Of a stretch of DNA of 64,000 nt, positions 25,822-34,349 are shown piece by piece. Origin of the DNA: Anoxybacterium sp963668245 (GTDB lineage: Bacteria > Bacillota > Clostridia > Peptostreptococcales > Anaerovoracaceae); NCBI GenBank assembly GCA_963668245.2, contig OY764195.2, positions 2,790,001-2,854,000 on the forward strand, given 5' to 3'. Numbering within the stretch: position 1 is the first letter of the stretch; every line of letters begins with the position of its first letter. The notes beneath the pieces are model-generated. The model was not told the origin of the DNA. It worked only from the letters and a program-made list of their open reading frames with translations, and ran no database searches. The position numbers were made by a program, and so were the translations under genes.

Positions 25822-28506
25822 TTATGCGATCTGTCTGCTAGCAAGTTCATAGAACAGTCCCTTGTTGGCAAGCAGCTCATTGTACGTGCCTTGCTCAATA
25901 ATTTCACCGTTATCGATAACCAAAATCCGGTCACAATTTATAATCGTGCTTAATCTGTGAGCAACAACCACCCTTGTTGCATTGAGTCTTTCAAGGCTCT
26001 CACAGATAATTGCCTGAGTTATATTGTCAAGCGAACTGGTCGCCTCGTCAAAAAAGATTATTTTCGGCTTGTTGACAATGGCGCGTGCAATCAGGATTCT
26101 TTGCTTTTGCCCTCCCGAAATTGTACCTGCATCCTCCATAACATTCGTATAAATCCCCATCGGCATCTTGCTTATGTCCTCTTCCAGCCCTGCTTCTTTA
26201 ATGACTTCCCGTACACTTTTCGTGCTGATTCTGCTGTTTGTAATCGTTATATTTTCATGTATACTCCCCGAGATTAATTGCCCATCCTGTAAAACCACCC
26301 CGAGCTTTTTCCTGAGTTCACGCTTATCAACACTTTCAATATCTTTATCATCATAAAATACTTTTCCTGTTTCGGCTTTTTCAAATCCGAGCAAAACCTT
26401 CAGTAAGGTTGACTTCCCACAACCGGATGGGCCAACGATTCCCACATATTCACCAGGTTTTATCGAAAAGGTTAAATTTTTCAATACTTGGGGATCCTCG
26501 TTTGAATATCGAAAGCTTACATTTGATACTTCGATTGATCCCGATAGTTCTCCGATCAGTTCCTTATTTTCTTCATATTCCGGGGTTGCATCCAGCACCG
26601 GCTTTGCTTTTTCGTATATTGGCACAAGGTTGTTCACTTTTAAAAACGTGTTCGCCATGTCCGTCATTGCTCCGGAAAAGCTTCCAAAAGCAGCACTAAA
26701 GGCCATAAATGCACCAAAGTTAATTTCAATCTTTTTCACAATCAGCATGTAGTAAATGATCATAGAAAACACGGTTGTTAACAGGTTATTAAAAGCAGTT
26801 ATTATATTTGTCATTTTTTCCTTGTCGACTACCAATTTTCTTGTTTTTAAAAACTCGACATTCCATTTGTAGGCAGCACGGTCTTCACTGCCTGAAATTC
26901 TAATTTTTCCAATCCCCAGAATGAGCTGATACATAAACCCGGATAGCTTGTTTGAGATTTCTATCAGCTTCTTCTGAAATCTTATCTGATAAAATCCAAC
27001 ACCAAGGGTAATGCATACTGAAATCAAAACCATAACAAGACCGATATAAGAAAGCTGTTTACTATAATGAAACATACGCCATAGATATAATAACGAAAAT
27101 ATGGATGACAGAAATGCAGATATTGCAACATCTGCAAGGGTGTTGAATATGGACGTAATCCCCATCGCTCTGGATGCTAAATCTCCCGAGGTATACTGGT
27201 TATAAAATTTACTTGGAAGATTTAATAATCGATCAAAGGTGGCTTCCTGCACGGCATATTCCATCATATTGCTAGCTCTAAAAGTACAAAACGACTTTGT
27301 TAGAGCCACAAAAAAGTTTCCAATCATAAAGGAAAGTACCAGCATCCCCATCTGAACAAGCTGCACCCAGTCTCCCTCCGGAATATAATCGTCAAAGATC
27401 CACTGGTTTAATTCAGGCAGCAGCAAACCGATGAGTGATGCAATTAAGGTTGCTGCCAACAATTTTATGATATCTCTTTTCCAGGCTGCCGCCATGCCAA
27501 ATATAAAAACATCTTTATAAGTGAGCTTTTTATTAGGGAACGGTCGGTAAAACATGGTTCCCCGTGGAATTATTTCTTTGGCAAATTCAGGAGTAAGCAA
27601 CATGTCCTCATGGTTTTTGACATCATATATCCTATATTTATTTGGACTGACAGGGATACACGCCAGTGGCCTTTCATCTTCTATTGCAAATACCAGCAGC
27701 GGCCCATTATCATTTTTCCACCAGTTCTCCTCAAGGATGACATCCCGCACAGGGAATTTCGATATTCTTGCAATGTCTTCAACGGATAAGCCGGTTTTAA
27801 CACATTCCTTCATTTCCGCATATTTAACCATTTCGATCTTCATGTGTCCGCAGATAATATTGCACGCATTATACAACGGGTCATCGCTCTCAATTTCATC
27901 CAGCAAATGATTATTTTTATTTTTTTCGAACATCTGCAGCATGTAAATTAAGCTTTTTTTAGAATACTCTTCATTTTTCTGCTCTCTTGCTTGACTTTCC
28001 TTTATCTCTTGGATTTCTTTTTTATCAATTTTATCTTTAAGCAGATCCAGTATCATCACATTGTTCTGTAGAATTAACTCTGAATCAAGGGTTTCGAGGA
28101 TTTTTATCTCCTCTGCATTTTCATTTTCTTTATCGTTTGCTTTTTCACTCATATGCCTGAAAAAGTGATTTGTCTTACTGACTAAATCATTTGCCATGGT
28201 CGAATCTTCCACATGAATTTGCCCGATATTCAATTCATAAACTTCCGAATCACTTTCTCCTGAAGCAATCAACGCATACATTTTCCCGTTATACTCTTTT
28301 GAGCACCCTGTAAAAACATCCTTTGGCTCAAATTCTTCAATAAAATGTTTTCTTTTATTGATGCCCTGTTCATCCATTTCCGCAAAATACAGAAACGCTT
28401 TACCCTTTTTTACCATATAAGCGGTTTTCGGGTTGTTTAACGTTATTTGCCGTCTTCCATCGATAGGAAGGCACCTGCTGTCGTTCCAGTACTCTAATAT
28501 ATTCAC
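25822..28506 (-). CDS. NHLM-type bacteriocin ABC transporter, second subunit
   Basis: An 894-residue protein from GTG 28506. A 300-residue cytoplasmic N-terminal region without a C39 peptidase leads to six TM helices (about 340-600) and an ABC ATPase (GIVGPSGCGKST Walker A, SGGQKQR signature, IIFFDEATSSLDN Walker B). This is the layout of the NHLM_micro_ABC2 family, which works with the peptidase-bearing ABC1 subunit to export Nif11/NHLP-leader peptides. It is 16 bp downstream of ABC1 and upstream of the two precursors. Confidence 0.9.
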   Translation of the reverse strand: MNILEYWNDSRCLPIDGRRQITLNNPKTAYMVKKGKAFLYFAEMDEQGINKRKHFIEEFEPKDVFTGCSKEYNGKMYALIASGESDSEVYELNIGQIHVEDSTMANDLVSKTNHFFRHMSEKANDKENENAEEIKILETLDSELILQNNVMILDLLKDKIDKKEIQEIKESQAREQKNEEYSKKSLIYMLQMFEKNKNNHLLDEIESDDPLYNACNIICGHMKIEMVKYAEMKECVKTGLSVEDIARISKFPVRDVILEENWWKNDNGPLLVFAIEDERPLACIPVSPNKYRIYDVKNHEDMLLTPEFAKEIIPRGTMFYRPFPNKKLTYKDVFIFGMAAAWKRDIIKLLAATLIASLIGLLLPELNQWIFDDYIPEGDWVQLVQMGMLVLSFMIGNFFVALTKSFCTFRASNMMEYAVQEATFDRLLNLPSKFYNQYTSGDLASRAMGITSIFNTLADVAISAFLSSIFSLLYLWRMFHYSKQLSYIGLVMVLISVCITLGVGFYQIRFQKKLIEISNKLSGFMYQLILGIGKIRISGSEDRAAYKWNVEFLKTRKLVVDKEKMTNIITAFNNLLTTVFSMIIYYMLIVKKIEINFGAFMAFSAAFGSFSGAMTDMANTFLKVNNLVPIYEKAKPVLDATPEYEENKELIGELSGSIEVSNVSFRYSNEDPQVLKNLTFSIKPGEYVGIVGPSGCGKSTLLKVLLGFEKAETGKVFYDDKDIESVDKRELRKKLGVVLQDGQLISGSIHENITITNSRISTKSVREVIKEAGLEEDISKMPMGIYTNVMEDAGTISGGQKQRILIARAIVNKPKIIFFDEATSSLDNITQAIICESLERLNATRVVVAHRLSTIINCDRILVIDNGEIIEQGTYNELLANKGLFYELASRQIA

Positions 28507-28522
28507 TGCAAATCCACCCCCT

Positions 28523-30691
28523 CTAATTAAGACGAATCAGTCTGGAATAGTAGCCCTCAACGTTTATTAGTTCGTCATGGTTGCCCCGTTGCACGATCCT
28601 GCCGTTTTCCATAATAATAATCTCATCACAATCCCGAATAGCGCTCAATCGATGGGCTATAATGATACACGTACAGCCCCTCCGCCGTATATTATCCATG
28701 ATATCCTTTTCTGTTTTCGCATCCAGCGCACTAGTTGCTTCATCCATAATCAGCAGGGTCGGATTGCCGACTAATGCTCTGGCAATTTCAAGCCTTTGCC
28801 TTTGCCCGCCGCTGAAATTATACCCGCCCTCTTGTAAGTTGTACTCATATCCACCGGTCTTTGAAGTGATTGCTTCATGGATGCAGGCATCCTTTGCTGC
28901 TTGTATAATATCGGTACCGGAAATGCCATCATCCCAAAGCGTCAGATTGTCCTTAACGGTTCCGGAGAATAAAACCACGTCTTGATTAACTACTGCAATG
29001 GAGTTGTTGATCAGTTTTGATGAAATGCGGTTTCGTTCCAGTCCATCAAATTTTACACTGCCATCCCATGCACTGTATAATCCACTCACTATTTTCGAAA
29101 CTGTGGATTTTCCGCTGCCGGATGCTCCTATAAATGCAATACTTTTTCCAGGGTTTACTTTAAAATTAAAATCTTCAATAAGAGGTGGTTCTAACAAACT
29201 ATATCCAAAAGTAAGCTTTGTCACTTCAACTGCCCCCGAAAGCTTGTTTTGATCCAAATCTACCTTTTCAAGATCCGCAAATTTCTCATCAATTTCATAA
29301 TTTTGAATATCATTCAGCCTCCCCATATGGGCTTTTAAATCTTGTATTTTTTCTCCAAACCCCACCAAAGCATGAATTGGGCTTAAGAAGCTCCCCATCA
29401 AGGTACTGAAGGCAATCAGCATCCCTATCGTCATATCTCCATGAATAACATCAATCCCACCAATGATAAGGATTAACACATTGGTAACCTGTGTCGAAAG
29501 ACTGGGTATTGCCGCCATATACTGTTTGAATTCACCCAGTTCCTGCTCATTTCTGGACACCTTTGCATAATAGCCCAAAATACGTCCAAGATACTGATTT
29601 TCTGCTCCTACGGCCTTTAATGAATTAATAATTCGAAGACCCGAATACAATACGCCTTCCAGTTTTCCGTTATCCTGCTCCATCTTTGCTTTTTTGTTGG
29701 ATATTCTTTCCGATGTAATTCTTAAAAACATGATGTTAAAGGTTGAGAAAGCGATTCCGATCAACGTCAGTTTAAAACTATATATCACAAGTAAAATCAA
29801 ATAGAATAATGCGGTTATGATATGCAGCACAGTCGTTGCCAGTTCGCCTGCCAGAAACCCTGCCACGTGGTCATTGCTCTGAATTCTAGCTCCTAAATCA
29901 CCGGCATGACGCTGGTCAAAAAATTGTATAGGCAGCCTAAAAAGTTTATAGATAAATTGATTTGTAGAGGAGAGAGCCATTTTTGTCTGAAACATTAATA
30001 AAAAACGGCTTTGCATATAAATCAGAATCGATTGAAATGCACTGACCAGCAACATTCCCCATAGGATAGCCTTAAACCAGTCATGGTTTCCGGCCAGTAA
30101 TACATCATCAATAAAGATCTGAGAAAACACAGGCAATAACAGACCCGGAAGAATCAGGCACATTCCTATGACAACAACATACAAAACCGCCGGTTTATCA
30201 TTTTCCAGCCTTTCTCGAATATAGTAATCCAAGGTCCTTTGTTCCTTGCTTTTCTTGAAGTTTTCGTCCCTTTCAAATTCCAGCGTTACACCAGTATAAC
30301 CGTCATCCAAATCTTCAATGGTTAGCTTTCTTCTTCCTTCAGCAGGGTCATTGATATAGGCATAGCCATTTTTTATTCCTTCAAAGACTACAAAATGATC
30401 GAAATTCCAATGGATAATAATCGGTGTTTTGCTGCTTAGAAGCGCTTCAAAGCCTTTTTTAAACCCCTTCGCTATCAGATTATGCTTTCTTGCACCTTTG
30501 AGTATGTTTTTTGCATTACATCCGTCTCTGCTCACACCACAGTCTATTCGTAATTTTTCCAGTGGAAGAGATTTCCCATAATAGGATAATATCATGGCCA
30601 ACGAAGCCGCTCCGCATTCCGTTGCCTCCATTTGAAATACTGTCGGTGTTTTTACATATGTATTGAAAGCCTCTTTTTTCTTCGTTTCCAA
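28523..30691 (-). CDS. Peptidase-containing ABC exporter (NHLM ABC1)
   Basis: A 722-residue protein: C39 leader peptidase (1-135) with catalytic Cys26 (ATECGAASL), His99 (FDHFVVF) and Asp115 (INDPAEG); six TM helices at about 155-440; and an ABC ATPase with FIGASGSGKST, SGGQRQRLEIARAL and LLIMDEATSALD. It cuts the double-glycine leader and moves the core across the membrane. It matches the NHLM_micro_ABC1 family. All catalytic residues are present, so the system looks functional. Confidence 0.93.
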   Translation of the reverse strand: METKKKEAFNTYVKTPTVFQMEATECGAASLAMILSYYGKSLPLEKLRIDCGVSRDGCNAKNILKGARKHNLIAKGFKKGFEALLSSKTPIIIHWNFDHFVVFEGIKNGYAYINDPAEGRRKLTIEDLDDGYTGVTLEFERDENFKKSKEQRTLDYYIRERLENDKPAVLYVVVIGMCLILPGLLLPVFSQIFIDDVLLAGNHDWFKAILWGMLLVSAFQSILIYMQSRFLLMFQTKMALSSTNQFIYKLFRLPIQFFDQRHAGDLGARIQSNDHVAGFLAGELATTVLHIITALFYLILLVIYSFKLTLIGIAFSTFNIMFLRITSERISNKKAKMEQDNGKLEGVLYSGLRIINSLKAVGAENQYLGRILGYYAKVSRNEQELGEFKQYMAAIPSLSTQVTNVLILIIGGIDVIHGDMTIGMLIAFSTLMGSFLSPIHALVGFGEKIQDLKAHMGRLNDIQNYEIDEKFADLEKVDLDQNKLSGAVEVTKLTFGYSLLEPPLIEDFNFKVNPGKSIAFIGASGSGKSTVSKIVSGLYSAWDGSVKFDGLERNRISSKLINNSIAVVNQDVVLFSGTVKDNLTLWDDGISGTDIIQAAKDACIHEAITSKTGGYEYNLQEGGYNFSGGQRQRLEIARALVGNPTLLIMDEATSALDAKTEKDIMDNIRRRGCTCIIIAHRLSAIRDCDEIIIMENGRIVQRGNHDELINVEGYYSRLIRLN

Positions 30692-30714
30692 AAGAACCTA
30701 CCCCCTATGTATTT

Positions 30715-32040
30715 TTATTCAAATGGTGATATTTTTTCTTTTAATAATGGTATTACCAGAGTTATTGGTTTATTTAATTCTATTGTAATTGAGGAATCGC
30801 ACAAGGTACCCTCAAGGATTTTCACACCTTTTCCTTTTTTACTCGACCAATAATATCCGCTTTCTGTGCTGCCATCTTTGATAAGGTACGCATCTACCTC
30901 AACCGGTACACCGCTATTCAAGAACCGGTTTACCAGGTCATCATTTCCAAGTTTTTTTCTCATGTCTTCGCTGCTGGCAGCATAAACAGATACATTTGTG
31001 ATGACGGCAATCATATGCCCGTATTCCTGCCTGCTGACAGTGGTTGGATAAACGTTGATTTTCATGCCAGGCGTCAACATTTTACCCTGTTCAATAGGCA
31101 CATAGAAAATAACGCCCGTTTCATTGACATCCTTGCCCATACTAAGAATCTTTGCTATTTCCACTCCCTTTTGCACGTAATTTCCCTTCATTACATTTAC
31201 CGATATGACTTGGCCTTCAACGGTATTGACGATATCGGAATCATGAAGTTGCTTTTTTAAGTCGTCCATTCTTTTATTCAATGAATCCAGCTTTGAGGCC
31301 TTTGTTGTCTTAAAGCTTTCTTCAAGTGTTGTCTTTCTATCTTCCAAATTGTTCAAATCTGAGGCAAAGGAAAGCTGCGTAATTTTAAGATTACTTTGTG
31401 CCGCATCTTTATCTGACACAGCCTGTTCGTACTCAATTCTGGATATGGCACCCGAATTATACAGCGCTTCTTTTCTTTCAAGATTTTTTATGGCGGCATC
31501 CAGTTCTTTTTGGTTCATGTCAAGCTGCTCTTTGTATTTTTTCTGCGCTGTTGATGTTGCACTGCTGTTCTTTATATCTGCTATTTGCTTATTGATATCT
31601 GCAATTTGATCAATTATGTCATAGAGGCTCGCTGCGTTCTCCGAAATTTGAGTTTTGTCACTTTGACTGTTCAAGGTAATCCCTTCAATGAGCTTCATTT
31701 CCTCATCTGTTTTTTCCAATTCATCAGCAGAGGCACTTTGAGATACTCTTGCAATCGTATCTCCCACTTGAACATAATCATTCTTTTCAATCGTCACATC
31801 TGATATTTCACCTTCCACTGCAGAATATATACTTTTTGTTCCGCCGCTGCTAATGATAATTCCCTGTGCCTGAATATTTTTAGGAATAGAACCTACCACA
31901 CTCCAGATCAGCGTAGCAATAATAATTAAAACAAAGAATGCCAGCACAGTCCACGAACGTGGCGATGTCATTTTTATCAGCTTGTCCAATTGTTCAGGCG
32001 AAGATAGTTTTTCTAAAGCAGATTTCCTGAATACGCTCAT
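30715..32040 (-). CDS. HlyD-like membrane fusion protein of NHLM exporter
   Basis: A 441-residue protein with one TM helix near residues 30-52, lipoyl-like half-motifs (VEGEISDVTIEKNDYVQVGD and GQVISVNVMKGNYVQKG), a coiled-coil hairpin between them (about 110-270) and a beta-barrel C-terminus. It matches the HlyD subunit that accompanies ABC1/ABC2 in NHLM systems. In this Gram-positive host it probably guides the peptide through the cell wall or stabilises the exporter. Confidence 0.88.
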   Translation of the reverse strand: MSVFRKSALEKLSSPEQLDKLIKMTSPRSWTVLAFFVLIIIATLIWSVVGSIPKNIQAQGIIISSGGTKSIYSAVEGEISDVTIEKNDYVQVGDTIARVSQSASADELEKTDEEMKLIEGITLNSQSDKTQISENAASLYDIIDQIADINKQIADIKNSSATSTAQKKYKEQLDMNQKELDAAIKNLERKEALYNSGAISRIEYEQAVSDKDAAQSNLKITQLSFASDLNNLEDRKTTLEESFKTTKASKLDSLNKRMDDLKKQLHDSDIVNTVEGQVISVNVMKGNYVQKGVEIAKILSMGKDVNETGVIFYVPIEQGKMLTPGMKINVYPTTVSRQEYGHMIAVITNVSVYAASSEDMRKKLGNDDLVNRFLNSGVPVEVDAYLIKDGSTESGYYWSSKKGKGVKILEGTLCDSSITIELNKPITLVIPLLKEKISPFE

Positions 32041-32090
32041 AATTCTTATCCTTTCGTACTAATTACACAAGACTCTGAACCGATGAATTC

Positions 32091-33296
32091 TTAATAGTTG
32101 CTGACATATTTTCCATGAACTACTTTCTTAACGATTATCACGCACGACTTCATTTGACCGCTTTCATCAAAGCTTACCGCCCCATTGATCCCTTCAAAAC
32201 GCTTGCCTGACTTAAGTACACCAACCAATTCTGATGGCGATGTGCTTTTTGTTGTTTTTATTGCATCACATATGATTTGGATGCTTTCATATCCTTTCGC
32301 AGCATAGTAGTCTGGCTTAACACCAAATTTTTTAAAAAAATTGTTTTCAAACTCTGAGTATAATTTGTTCCCTGCCTTACCTGTCGGGCATGATGTAAAG
32401 GCAATATTTTCAGAATCATCCCCAAAAAATTCAATCATATTATTATAATCAAACCCATTTCCGGAAAGTATCGGAAGTGTTTCATTCTGCTGCCTGATCC
32501 AGCTTACAATATCCTTTGCATTCATCATTAAATCCGCTACAAATACAGCGTCAACATCTTCAAGCTTCCATTCTTTATAGGTCGCATCAAATTCATCTTT
32601 ACTTACAAAATTACTATGCCGGTCAATAATCTGTATCCCACTCTCTTTGGCATACTTTTCAAAGGATTTTGATAACTCCTTGCCGTCCATGGAATCCGCG
32701 TAATATATAGCTATATTTTTATATCCCTGCTTTTGTGCATATGATGCCATTTTTTGTCCCATCGTCATATCACTTGCGGCGTTTCGAAATACCGTTTTAT
32801 ATCCTGATTGTGTTAAAACCTGATTGGTTGCAGTCGGCGTCATTAACAGGACACCTGTCTCATTATATAATTCAGCCGTTGGTATAGTGTGGGTTGATGT
32901 CCAGTGCCCTATTACAGCTACAACATCCGTGTCTAAAGCAAAATTTTGACCGACTTCAAGTGTTTCTGTCAAATTATCATGATCATCCCCAATCACAGCT
33001 TCTAATTCCATTCCTATTACGCCGCCGTTGCTGTTAATCTCATCAACTGCCATTTGAATCCCTTGATAAAAAAGAGTATATTTCTTTATGATTTCCGTTG
33101 GACCTGCAATACCTATCTTAATATTTCTATTTACATCATGGGCGTTTGCTTCTCTTCTTTCAATTCGCGGTTTATTTGCAAACATCAAGTGCTCCAGCCA
33201 AGCATGAGCTGTTTTATTAGCGTGAAAAAATCCAATTGAAATGACAGCAATGAATACCATAATCGCAATGATAACAAATACAATAATCTTTTTCAT
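32091..33296 (-). CDS. Membrane-anchored LivJ-like substrate-binding protein
   Basis: A 401-residue periplasmic-binding fold of the Leu/Ile/Val (LivJ) type (NIKIGIAGPTE near residue 57; GMELEAVIGDD; VVAVIGHWTS), with an uncleaved N-terminal TM helix and no lipobox Cys. I start at ATG 33296 (AAGGA 9 bases upstream); the TTG at 33311 lies before that site. It is the first gene of the exporter operon and has no permease or ATPase partner of its own. It may sense or bind a peptide or amino acid outside the cell, possibly for the kinase at 34346-36280 or as part of immunity. Confidence 0.85.
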   Translation of the reverse strand: MKKIIVFVIIAIMVFIAVISIGFFHANKTAHAWLEHLMFANKPRIERREANAHDVNRNIKIGIAGPTEIIKKYTLFYQGIQMAVDEINSNGGVIGMELEAVIGDDHDNLTETLEVGQNFALDTDVVAVIGHWTSTHTIPTAELYNETGVLLMTPTATNQVLTQSGYKTVFRNAASDMTMGQKMASYAQKQGYKNIAIYYADSMDGKELSKSFEKYAKESGIQIIDRHSNFVSKDEFDATYKEWKLEDVDAVFVADLMMNAKDIVSWIRQQNETLPILSGNGFDYNNMIEFFGDDSENIAFTSCPTGKAGNKLYSEFENNFFKKFGVKPDYYAAKGYESIQIICDAIKTTKSTSPSELVGVLKSGKRFEGINGAVSFDESGQMKSCVIIVKKVVHGKYVSNY

Positions 33297-33327
33297 ATCC
33301 AATCCTTTCAAAAAAATTAATTGTTCG

Positions 33328-33380
33328 TTTTATACCCTCTTTTAGCATAAATCAAATACCCTAAATGAACCCTAAATGAA
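33328..33380 (-). promoter_or_regulatory. Promoter of the bacteriocin operon with tandem 11-bp repeats
   Basis: On the minus strand TTTGAT (33351-33356) and TATAAA (33328-33333) are 17 bp apart. Two perfect adjacent copies of an 11-mer, TTCATTTAGGG (33359-33369 and 33370-33380), end 2 bp before the -35 box. Direct repeats at helical spacing next to the -35 are what SARP-type activators bind, and a SARP-like regulator is encoded directly upstream. Confidence 0.65.
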
Positions 33381-33382
33381 AA

Positions 33383-33416
33383 ATGCCCTATAGGCTGAAT
33401 CTTTCCTATAGAGCAT
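33383..33416 (-). terminator. Rho-independent terminator of the second kinase/regulator operon
   Basis: Arms 33405-33416 and 33383-33394 pair with one mismatch across 10 bases and are followed on the minus strand by T5. It separates the regulator gene (stop at 33483) from the exporter operon, which has its own promoter immediately after. Confidence 0.8.
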
Positions 33417-33482
33417 CTTCTATAAATCCTAACACTGCAACAGTTTTTCAAAAACTTGTCGATTATTGTCGAAAAAATTATT

Positions 33483-34349
33483 TTATTTTCTTTTCTTGAG
33501 ATACGCCATCATATCAATACACATATTTTCCAGCTTGGCCGCTCTGGGGTACGCCCAGTCATATCCATTTTCTTCTAAATATCGTCTTTGATATAACTCA
33601 CTAAGCAGGCGAATGTCCTCCTTTCTTTTCATCATATTTCCATTAATTTTCTCTTCGAATTGATAAAGATCACAGTTAAATTGCTCTGTCACAACCCTGT
33701 AATTCCCGCGGCGGCATTCCAAGATCTGAGAGATTCCTGCTTCTGCTAATCCCTTCCGCAATAGATAAGTTGTCGCATGAAAGTTTTTTTGGGCTCTTTG
33801 ACAATCATAGTCAGGCCATACCGCATCCGCTATTTTCTCCCAGTTAACCGGCACGCCATTTTTATGGACTAGAAAAGCTAATACTTCCTTCGCCTTAGAG
33901 TTTTTCCAAGGCAATACATCTCCGCCTATCAACACTTCAAATTCACCAAAACACTGAATAAACGGTTTTTCTGACTGGTTCATTTTCGTTTTCGTTTTCA
34001 ACAATCGGTTTATTGTTTTGCCAAGTCTTTCTTTAGTCAAGGGTTTAAGAATGTAGTCCATCGCCTCATATTCAAAAGCTTCTACTGCATATTGATCAAA
34101 AGCAGTCACGAAAATAATATCAATATTTTCGTTGAGATCCAATATCTGTTCTGACAGCTGAAAACCTCTTGTATCGGGCATTTCGATATCTAAAAAAACA
34201 GCATCTAAGGGTTGATCTTTCAAGTAGTCTAGCAGCTGCCCTCCTGTTTCAAAAAGACCGCAGAGCGTTATCTCCTTGAACTCCAGCGTGATTCTCTCAA
34301 ACCGCTCTAGAACGTGGAATTCATCGTCTACTGCTGCAATTAGTATCAT
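33483..34349 (-). CDS. Response regulator with SARP-like output domain
   Basis: A 288-residue paralogue of the regulator at 16296-17252: receiver with FLDIEMPDT and LKPLTK, then a SARP-like winged helix (WKNSKAKEVLAFLVHKNG, IADAVWPDYD) and helical tail. Its ATG overlaps the kinase stop (ATGA). It lies upstream of the exporter operon, separated by a terminator and a promoter with tandem direct repeats, so it is the likely activator of bacteriocin export. Confidence 0.88.
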   Translation of the reverse strand: MILIAAVDDEFHVLERFERITLEFKEITLCGLFETGGQLLDYLKDQPLDAVFLDIEMPDTRGFQLSEQILDLNENIDIIFVTAFDQYAVEAFEYEAMDYILKPLTKERLGKTINRLLKTKTKMNQSEKPFIQCFGEFEVLIGGDVLPWKNSKAKEVLAFLVHKNGVPVNWEKIADAVWPDYDCQRAQKNFHATTYLLRKGLAEAGISQILECRRGNYRVVTEQFNCDLYQFEEKINGNMMKRKEDIRLLSELYQRRYLEENGYDWAYPRAAKLENMCIDMMAYLKKRK

